From NCBI GenBank assembly GCA_031278535.1, contig JAITKH010000303.1, positions 1-6,571 of the forward strand: a stretch of 6,571 nt of DNA, written 5' to 3'. Of this stretch, positions 1 through 5,442 are shown piece by piece; position 1 is the first letter of the stretch, and every line of letters starts with the position of its first letter. The notes under the pieces are model-generated. The model saw only the letters and a program-made list of their open reading frames with translations. It ran no database searches and was not told the DNA's origin. This DNA is from Planctomycetota bacterium. Its GTDB lineage: Bacteria > Planctomycetota > SZUA-567. A program made the position numbers and the translations under genes.

Positions 1-1
1 C

Positions 2-334
2 GGCGGCGAGCGGAATCGCGTTCATCTGGCAAAGCTTCTTCGTACCGGCGGCAACCTGCTGCTCCTTGACGAACCCACGAATGATCTGGATGTCAACACC
101 ATGCGGGTACTTGAGGAAGCCGTGGCCGCCTTCCCAGCCTGCGCCATGATCATTTCCCATGATCGCTTCTTTCTTGATCGCGTCTGTACCCATCTTCTTC
201 TTTTCGAAGGGAACGGCGAAGTCGCATGGTTCAACGGCAACTTCCAGGCCTACGAAGAGCAGGTGCTCCGGACCGGTTCCGGCAACCGCCTGGAACATCG
301 CCGCAGCCGATACAAGCGGTTGACCCTGCGCTGA
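2..334 (+). CDS. ettA: EttA-like ABC-F ATPase, C-terminal fragment (5' end outside window)
   Basis: This is the last 110 codons of an ABC-F protein, open to the left edge and ending at TGA 332-334. It begins inside the ABC signature of the second nucleotide-binding domain (GGERNRVHL, the LSGGE motif being cut). It continues with Walker B plus catalytic Glu (LLLLDEPTNDLD, fragment residues 19-30, Glu at 24) and the H-loop (SHDRFFLD, His at 53). The tail (GNFQAYEEQVL, then RYKRLTLR) resembles the ending of EttA closely and is short, unlike the long charged C-termini of Uup or YheS. EttA, the energy-dependent translational throttle, is cytosolic, binds the ribosomal E site and couples early elongation to the ATP/ADP ratio. 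ABC-F membership is certain; assignment to EttA rather than a sister subfamily is very likely. The next gene starts 33 nt downstream on the same strand, so co-transcription is possible. Confidence 0.93.
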   Translation, partial: GGERNRVHLAKLLRTGGNLLLLDEPTNDLDVNTMRVLEEAVAAFPACAMIISHDRFFLDRVCTHLLLFEGNGEVAWFNGNFQAYEEQVLRTGSGNRLEHRRSRYKRLTLR

Positions 335-353
335 TTCTGATCAAAACCCGATC

Positions 354-361
354 AAGGCGAG
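354..361 (+). promoter_or_regulatory. Ribosome binding site for the PDZ pseudoprotease gene
   Basis: The sequence aaggcgag lies 6 nt before the ATG at 368 and resembles an imperfect Shine-Dalgarno AAGGAG. It supports the start that gives a clean signal peptide. The 33-nt spacer after the ABC-F stop has no recognisable promoter or terminator hairpin. Confidence 0.5.
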
Positions 362-367
362 AACAAG

Positions 368-2569
368 ATGCTCAAGTCCTTCCGCACCGCCGTCCTCATT
401 CTCATCGCCTGTCTGCCCCCGCCGGCCGTTGCCGCCGAACTCGAGCCGGAAGATCTCGACGGCGGCGGCTTTGCCGATTCCGTCAGGATGGCGGAAATGT
501 TTCGTCCTCATTGCGTTCGGGTATATCTCTGGACTAAATCGAACGCGGGGATTCTCCCGACCACGGGAACAATCGCCGAAGACGTGCGCAACCAGCGACC
601 AACCCGCCTGGGCGGCTACTGGTGGGATCGGCGACGGGTGGTTGTCGAGGATCCGGTTCTCCCCGACGCCTTTATCCGGGAAGCGGAAATCGGGCTGCCC
701 GGATCGGATCGCCGTTTTCCAGCCCGCGTAGCCGGGCGTTTCGCAAAAATCCCGGCCCTGCTTCTCGAGGTATTGCCCGACGCTTCCGGCGAGCGGCCGC
801 GCGCCTTTCCGCTGTGGTTTTCAGCCGAGGACGTTCTGGACGAAAACGGAGAGGCGTTCACACTCCGCTATCACTGGGACGACGGCGAATGGATGACGAC
901 AATCGATTCGTCGCCGGCCGTTTCCGCCGTGGACGATTCCAACCGGGAATTCATGGAAGCGACCGGCGGGATACTCTTTTCCGGAAAGGGCGAGGTTCTG
1001 GGATTGACTTTCGGAGAACGCCTGCCGGTCGGCGACGGCAATTGGCAATGGCTGGGGCCGGAAATAAGGAAATCCCGCATCATCCACGCTGGAGCGGCCG
1101 ACAGGATTGGAAAACGGATCGATGCGATGCTGGAAACCACGATTCTTGAAACCCGGTTTTCCCTGCGGTTTGAACTGAGGGAAGACGAAGAGGAACCGGA
1201 ATGGCTGTCTGGATCAGTCCTGGCTGGCGCCTCCGAAGCGCATGCGGCCGGGCTGGCGGTTGCCAGGCGGCGACTTCTGGTTCCCCTGCCGCTCCCGCCC
1301 CGGGCAATTGCCCATATCGATAGAATTACCGTGGTCACGGGCAACGGTTCCGAAATTTTGGCTAGGTTTGCCGGTGCATTTCGGGATTATCAGGCCGTAT
1401 TGCTGGAAACGGACGCGGATCTGCCGGGCGGCGACCCTCCTCCAGGTTTTGCCGCGCTCGATCCCCAATCAGAAAACCCTCTGGAGGACATTCCCTATCC
1501 GGCATCGGAATTTATCCATCGGCGCCGGGTGGACTATGAGTCCGGACGCAGACGAATGACGGCAGACTATGACCGGGTGCGCGGCCAACTGCAGGGGTAC
1601 CGGGACGAACCGGTCGTTTTTACCTGGACCAACGAAAAGGACGGTTCTCTTGCCTTTGATGCGGACGGCAACCTGACAGCCGTAGCCCTCACTCCGCGGT
1701 TGGCGCCTGGACACGGAGAATACGAAGAAGCGGAAGCCGGATTCCGGCCGCTGGCTTTCCTTGCCCGGAGCCTGCGCCGTCCGGACCGTTTCGATCCGGC
1801 CGTGGCCCCGGTCTCCAGGGAGAACGGCCGGCGATTGATAGACTCGGGGGTGGTATACCAGCCGCTCGACGCCAATACCGCCAAGCTTTTTTTCGCTTCC
1901 GAGGAGACCAGAGGAGGGCAAATCGGCCTCCTGATCACCCATGTCTATCCCGGCTTCCCCCTTGCCGCCGCTGGATTGCGCGAACAGGACATCATTCTCC
2001 GGCTTTTCGTCGAAGGAAGAACGGAACCGGTGGAACTACGAGATCAAGCCGATACCTGGCTGTCCGCTTTCAGCCTCGACTCCGACGCCGAATTGCTGGA
2101 GGAATCGCCGGAATTATCCGGCGTACCCTGGCCTCCCCGGAACAACGCGATCTCAAATCTCCTCACTGCCGCCGGCGTTGGCCGCCGAATCGAGGTCGAG
2201 TATCTCCGCGACGGCAAGCTTCGACAGGGAACCTTTGTTTCCTCGTACGGGGAACCGGATTTCCAGAACGCCGAACCGGATCGCTTCCCCGCCATCGGCA
2301 TCGACGTGAAACCTGTTACGTATGAGGTAGCGCGATATTTCGGCCGCCCGGACCAGTCCGGCGTGATTGTCTCGCGGGTACGGGAAGGCAGTCGGGCCGG
2401 GATTGCCGGCCTCTGTCGCTACCTGCTGATAACCCACGCCGATGGCCGGAAAATAAGGGGATTGGCCGATTTCCAAGAGAAAATAACCGCCTTTGAAAAA
2501 GGAAGAATCGATTCGACCGAACTCACGGTGGAATTTTTCGGTCGGACTCGCCTGGTGCGGCTGCGATAG
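368..2569 (+). CDS. Exported HtrA-like pseudoprotease: two degenerate trypsin-like barrels plus two PDZ domains
   Basis: This is a 733-residue protein. Residues 1-23 form a signal peptide (MLKSF..., hydrophobic AVLILIACL, probable cleavage after AVAA), so it acts outside the cytoplasm, probably in the periplasm. Residues about 45-225 follow the HtrA/Deg trypsin fold, but the catalytic positions are changed. The TNNHVV equivalent is VVEDPVL (91-98), the D-x-ALL equivalent is IPALLLEV (128-135), and GNSGGP is EATGGI (197-202), with Thr199 in place of Ser. The spacing matches DegP (H105, D135, S210). Residues about 270-480 look like a second, more eroded copy: VPLPLP (305-310) at the His site, YQAVLLET (341-348) at the Asp site, KDGSLAFDADG (424-434) at the Ser site. 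A first PDZ (about 494-625, core GLLITHVYPG...AAAGL at 520-537) carries an acidic insertion at about 548-592. A second PDZ (about 640-733, SGVIVSRVREGSRAGIAGL at 664-682) ends the protein. Inferred role: non-proteolytic binding or scaffolding of peptides or envelope proteins. Its partner is unknown. The PDZ assignment is firm; the barrel assignment comes from reading motifs by eye. Confidence 0.85.
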   Translation: MLKSFRTAVLILIACLPPPAVAAELEPEDLDGGGFADSVRMAEMFRPHCVRVYLWTKSNAGILPTTGTIAEDVRNQRPTRLGGYWWDRRRVVVEDPVLPDAFIREAEIGLPGSDRRFPARVAGRFAKIPALLLEVLPDASGERPRAFPLWFSAEDVLDENGEAFTLRYHWDDGEWMTTIDSSPAVSAVDDSNREFMEATGGILFSGKGEVLGLTFGERLPVGDGNWQWLGPEIRKSRIIHAGAADRIGKRIDAMLETTILETRFSLRFELREDEEEPEWLSGSVLAGASEAHAAGLAVARRRLLVPLPLPPRAIAHIDRITVVTGNGSEILARFAGAFRDYQAVLLETDADLPGGDPPPGFAALDPQSENPLEDIPYPASEFIHRRRVDYESGRRRMTADYDRVRGQLQGYRDEPVVFTWTNEKDGSLAFDADGNLTAVALTPRLAPGHGEYEEAEAGFRPLAFLARSLRRPDRFDPAVAPVSRENGRRLIDSGVVYQPLDANTAKLFFASEETRGGQIGLLITHVYPGFPLAAAGLREQDIILRLFVEGRTEPVELRDQADTWLSAFSLDSDAELLEESPELSGVPWPPRNNAISNLLTAAGVGRRIEVEYLRDGKLRQGTFVSSYGEPDFQNAEPDRFPAIGIDVKPVTYEVARYFGRPDQSGVIVSRVREGSRAGIAGLCRYLLITHADGRKIRGLADFQEKITAFEKGRIDSTELTVEFFGRTRLVRLR

Positions 2570-2576
2570 CGCGTAT

Positions 2577-4262
2577 TCAGGAAAAACTGTCCTTTCCGGC
2601 GGGAAGAATGCCCGGATCGAACCCGTTCGCCATGGGAATGCGGCGATCGCGGGTGAAGGCGCGGGCAGTGATCTTGGGACCGGGCGCCCCCTGCCGGCGC
2701 TTGTACTCGGCGCGCCGCAGAAGCCGGTATGTCCTGAGCACCGTCTCCCGGGAAAAGCCCCTGGCGACAATCCGCTCCACCGGCGTCCGCTCCTCCACCA
2801 ACCCGGCCAGAATGGCATCCAGTTCCGGATAAGGCGGGAGGGAATCCGAATCTTTTTGGCCAGGCGCCAATTCGGCCGAGGGCGCGCGTTCAAGTATCGC
2901 CTCCGGGATGACCACTCCCGCCGGTCCGTCCAGCCCGGCCGGCCGATTCCGGTTGCGCCATCGCGCCGCTTCGTACACCGTGGTCTTGAAAACATCCTTC
3001 AAAGGATTGAAGCCGCCGCACATGTCGCCATACAGGGTGGCATACCCAACCGCCAGTTCCGACTTGTTGCCGGTGGAAAGGAGCAGCCATCCCCGGTCGT
3101 TCGACAGGGTCATCAGGAGATATCCCCTTGCCCGCGCCTGCAGGTTCTCGGCCGTCAGCTTTTTCAGTCCTCCCGGCGAAAGCGGCGACAGGGTGGCCGT
3201 CGCCGCCGCCACCACCTCCCCGATGGGGAGGGTGAGCATCTCGAAGCCCCAGGCGCGGCACATTTCCTCCGCCGCCGTGTTGCTCAACTCCGCCGTGTAT
3301 CGGGAGGGAAGGCGCACGCAATGCACCCGTTCCGGCCCGAGCGCGTCACCGGCCACCGCCGCCGCCACCGCCGAGTCGATGCCGCCGGAAAGCCCCAGAA
3401 CCACGTCGGCGAAGCCGCTCTTCGCCGCGTAGTCCCGGACGCCCAGCATCATGGCGCGCCAGACGCATTCCGTACTGTCGGCGAAGCCCTCAACGCTCTC
3501 CCCGGTCCCGCCCCAGGGCTCGCACGCGCCCACGCATTCCTCCCACAGGGGAAGTTCGAATCGCCGCCGTCCGGCGGCGTCCAGGAGGAACGAACCGCCG
3601 TCGAAGACCAGTTCGTCCTGTCCTCCCACCGAGTTGACATAGAGGACTGGCAAGCCGGTCTCGGCCGCCCGTTTCACCGCGACGTCCAGGACGCGGACTT
3701 TCTGGATGTCCCGGCGGAAAGGTGAGGCACTGATCGACAAAAGAAGTTCCGCCCCCTGGCTGCGGAGTTCACGCGATCTGTCGGGAAACCAGAGATCTTC
3801 GCAGATGAGGACGCCGATTCTCCGCCCCGCCAGCGGGAAAGGTCCGGACGGCCCGGTTTCGGGAATGAAATTCCGCTTTTCGTCAAAGACTCCGTAATTG
3901 GGGAGGCATTGTTTATGAACGATCTGCACAATCTCCCCGCTTTGGAAGACGGCGGCTGAATTGAACACGCCGCCTTCCCCCGCCATGGGCGCTCCGGCAA
4001 GAAGGGCGGCCCGGCGTCCCCCGGTCATCCGTCGCAACTCATCCAGTCCGGCTGCGGCGAGGGCGACAACGTCGGGAATGTTGGCCATGTCCTCGAGCGG
4101 ATAGCCGGTAACCGAGAGCTCGGGGGTGACCAGGAGATCGGCCCCGTCCGCATCCGCCTTGAGATAGGCATCGCGGATTTTCCGGATGTTTGCGGCAATG
4201 TCGCCGACGCTGGTATTCAACTGCGCAATGGCTATTTTTGGGCTGAGTGTTGGCAAGGGCAT
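2577..4262 (-). CDS. nadE: Glutamine-dependent NAD+ synthetase
   Basis: This 561-residue protein has the usual length of two-domain, glutamine-hydrolysing NAD+ synthetases. It makes NAD+ from deamido-NAD+ (nicotinate adenine dinucleotide), ATP and glutamine-derived ammonia, the last step of NAD biosynthesis, in the cytosol. The N-terminal nitrilase-fold amidase (about 8-260) has its complete triad: Glu48 (TPELSVTGYP), Lys117 (VHKQCLPNYGVFDEKRNF) and Cys154 (LICEDLWFP). The C-terminal synthetase has the PP-loop LGLSGGIDSAV (289-299), STGNKSE (396-402), GDMCGGFNPLKDV (412-424) and the closing motif AEYKRRQGAPGPKIT (518-532). Nothing suggests loss of function. The ATG at 4260-4262 is supported by GGAG 8 nt upstream and places the first beta strand (KIAIAQLNT) near the N-terminus. 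It is the last gene of the minus-strand run, 38 nt after the second CHR gene. Its stop is 7 nt from the stop of the convergent PDZ gene. Confidence 0.97.
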   Translation of the reverse strand: MPLPTLSPKIAIAQLNTSVGDIAANIRKIRDAYLKADADGADLLVTPELSVTGYPLEDMANIPDVVALAAAGLDELRRMTGGRRAALLAGAPMAGEGGVFNSAAVFQSGEIVQIVHKQCLPNYGVFDEKRNFIPETGPSGPFPLAGRRIGVLICEDLWFPDRSRELRSQGAELLLSISASPFRRDIQKVRVLDVAVKRAAETGLPVLYVNSVGGQDELVFDGGSFLLDAAGRRRFELPLWEECVGACEPWGGTGESVEGFADSTECVWRAMMLGVRDYAAKSGFADVVLGLSGGIDSAVAAAVAGDALGPERVHCVRLPSRYTAELSNTAAEEMCRAWGFEMLTLPIGEVVAAATATLSPLSPGGLKKLTAENLQARARGYLLMTLSNDRGWLLLSTGNKSELAVGYATLYGDMCGGFNPLKDVFKTTVYEAARWRNRNRPAGLDGPAGVVIPEAILERAPSAELAPGQKDSDSLPPYPELDAILAGLVEERTPVERIVARGFSRETVLRTYRLLRRAEYKRRQGAPGPKITARAFTRDRRIPMANGFDPGILPAGKDSFS

Positions 4263-4270
4263 GGGGAGGT

Positions 4271-4274
4271 CTCC
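4271..4274 (-). promoter_or_regulatory. Ribosome binding site of nadE
   Basis: GGAG, read on the minus strand within CTGGAGA, stands 8 nt before the nadE ATG. The 38-nt spacer between the CHR gene and nadE shows no promoter-like boxes or hairpin, consistent with read-through transcription. Confidence 0.6.
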
Positions 4275-4300
4275 AGATTGTTCGTTCGATCAGGCCGCCA

Positions 4301-4831
4301 TCAGCAGAAAAGCCAGCCGAAGATGCCGGCACCCACCAGGAGGAATATGGGATTGGTCCGGAAACAAACCGTCAGGAGGAATGCGGTTATGAAGAGCGGC
4401 ACGCTTTTCCAGTCCGGAAAGGAGTGACGGTTGACAAGCATCAGGGCCGCGGCCAACACCAGCCCGACCACAGACGGCCGAAGCAGGCGGAGGGCGCCGG
4501 CCGTCCGCGGGTTGTCCTTGATGGACATAAAGAAACGGCAGGCCATGAACATGATGACGAAGGGCGGCAGGCACACCGAAAGAGTGGCGAAAGCCGCCCC
4601 GACAACTCCGCTGTCTATGAACCCAACATAGGTGGCGGTGTTAAGGGCCACGGGCCCCGGCGTCATCTGGGAAAGAGCAAGTATGTCGGCGAACTCCCCC
4701 ACGTTCAGCCACCGGCGGACATCGACCACCTCGCGGCCAATCAACGGCAGAATGGCATAGCCGCCACCGAAGCCGAAGAGGCCGATTTTGAGGAATGAAA
4801 TCACGAGCGGCAGACGCGAGTGCTCATCCAT
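4301..4831 (-). CDS. Short-chain CHR-family (chromate transporter-like) membrane protein, second of a pair
   Basis: This 176-residue protein is a single CHR domain of very hydrophobic character with about five to six membrane segments. The family signature is visible: GFGGGYAILPLIGREVV (20-36) after the first helix, EFADILALSQMTPGP (46-60), and NTATYVGFIDSGVVGAA (64-80) leading into LPPFVIMFMACRFF (88-101). Long ChrA proteins of about 400 residues contain two such domains; short ones are normally encoded as adjacent pairs, and both members are needed for chromate resistance in the Bacillus subtilis chr3N/chr3C (ywrB/ywrA) case. The ATG overlaps the end of the upstream CHR gene by 8 nt and has AGGAG 6 nt upstream, so the two are probably translated in a coupled way. 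The subgroup motif GGGYA differs from the FGGP of characterised chromate exporters, so the true substrate is open. No resistance regulator lies in the window. Confidence 0.9.
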   Translation of the reverse strand: MDEHSRLPLVISFLKIGLFGFGGGYAILPLIGREVVDVRRWLNVGEFADILALSQMTPGPVALNTATYVGFIDSGVVGAAFATLSVCLPPFVIMFMACRFFMSIKDNPRTAGALRLLRPSVVGLVLAAALMLVNRHSFPDWKSVPLFITAFLLTVCFRTNPIFLLVGAGIFGWLFC

Positions 4832-5411
4832 CCGCTTCTCCTTTCCGCTTCATCCCGTCTTTTCCCTTCCCGGGAAAGCAAATGCCGACGCCGGCGAGAA
4901 TCAACACCACCCAAACCGGGGACAAGCCGCCCAGCCACACGGCAAGGGCAACGGCGAGGGCGAGGACGATATTGAAACAAATCAGGCCGGCCTTTTTGCC
5001 AAGGCTCCAGACCGAACCGGCGATCAGGGCCACCACCACCGGCCTGATGCCGGCGAAGACGGACAGGACGGTCGCGTCGTCCCGGATGCCGGAGAAAAAA
5101 ACGGCGATGATCAGCATGCAGATGAAGGAGGGAAGCACGGTCCCCAGGAGGCCGACAAGCGATCCCCGGATTCCGGACGTCTTGTAGCCGACGAAGACCG
5201 CCGTATTGACCGCTATGGGACCGGGAAGCGACTGGGCCACCGCCAGGGCGTCGAGGAACTCGTCGCCGGCAAGCCATCCCTTTCCTTCCACCACTTCCCT
5301 TTCGATCAGCGGTACCATGGCGTAGCCGCCACCCAGAGTGAAAATGCCGATGCGGAAGAAGACCAGGAACAGGTCGATGTGGAATCTCAAGCCGCCACAT
5401 GTTTTCGCCAA
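4824..5411 (-). CDS. Short-chain CHR-family (chromate transporter-like) membrane protein, first of a pair
   Basis: This is a single CHR domain, 195 residues from the chosen TTG start at 5409-5411. Seen in the sequence: first helix DLFLVFFRIGIF (13-24), signature GGGYAMVPLIEREVV (27-41), EFLDALAVAQSLPGP (51-65), NTAVFVGYKTSGIRG (69-83), then hydrophobic helices from about 88 to 180 and a charged tail (GKGKDGMKRKGEADG). Start choice: the TTG has a near-perfect AGGAG exactly 8 nt upstream and puts the first helix near residue 13. An in-frame ATG at 5469-5471 would add 20 hydrophilic residues, has no clear Shine-Dalgarno and would overlap the cyclase gene by 29 nt. If an annotation uses that ATG, the gene is 4824-5471 (215 residues). 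The paired arrangement with the next CHR gene suggests the two form one heteromeric transporter for an oxyanion. Chromate is the family label, not demonstrated here. Confidence 0.88.
   Translation of the reverse strand: MAKTCGGLRFHIDLFLVFFRIGIFTLGGGYAMVPLIEREVVEGKGWLAGDEFLDALAVAQSLPGPIAVNTAVFVGYKTSGIRGSLVGLLGTVLPSFICMLIIAVFFSGIRDDATVLSVFAGIRPVVVALIAGSVWSLGKKAGLICFNIVLALAVALAVWLGGLSPVWVVLILAGVGICFPGKGKDGMKRKGEADG
4838..4842 (-). promoter_or_regulatory. Ribosome binding site of the second CHR gene
   Basis: AGGAG on the minus strand (in AAAGGAGAAGCGG) lies 6 nt before the ATG at 4829-4831, inside the last codons of the upstream CHR gene. Together with the 8-nt gene overlap it supports coupled translation of the pair. 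Confidence 0.7.
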
Positions 5412-5419
5412 AACCGGAT

Positions 5420-5424
5420 CTCCT
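5420..5424 (-). promoter_or_regulatory. Ribosome binding site deciding a TTG start for the first CHR gene
   Basis: AGGAG on the minus strand (in GCAGGAGATCCGG) lies in the 31-nt gap between the cyclase stop (5443-5445) and the TTG at 5409-5411, with an 8-nt spacer. This is the best Shine-Dalgarno near any in-frame start of this gene, and it is why the TTG is preferred over the upstream ATG. Confidence 0.65.
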
Positions 5425-5442
5425 GCGACATGCCATTGCCTC

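Noticed and set aside
335..367. Repeated GATCAA (339-344 and 350-355) in the ettA-PDZ spacer as a possible operator
   Set aside because: The repeat is 6 nt, occurs twice in 33 nt with no symmetry suited to a known regulator, and may be chance.
622..1149. Plus-strand open frame (175 codons) inside the PDZ gene
   Set aside because: It is a +2 shadow with Arg/Gly-rich content, while the main frame carries the signal peptide and the HtrA-like pattern continuously.
368..2569. Active HtrA/DegP serine protease
   Set aside because: No His-Asp-Ser triad can be found: the GNSGGP loop equivalents are EATGGI and KDGSLA, and the His-site equivalents are EDPV and PLPL.
2579..2593. Possible terminator hairpin AGGA...TCCT at the convergent junction
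   Set aside because: The stem is only 4-5 bp and A/T-containing, lies within the nadE coding end and lacks a convincing U tract. It is too weak to annotate.
2153..2995. Minus-strand open frame (280 codons) spanning the nadE 3' end and the PDZ gene
   Set aside because: It overlaps two well-supported genes in another frame and encodes an Arg/Pro-rich sequence without domain features.
2493..3725. Long plus-strand open frame (410 codons) opposite nadE
   Set aside because: It is antisense to a gene with all catalytic motifs intact. Its translation is Arg/Gly/His/Pro-rich without any domain pattern, as expected for the shadow of a GC-rich gene.
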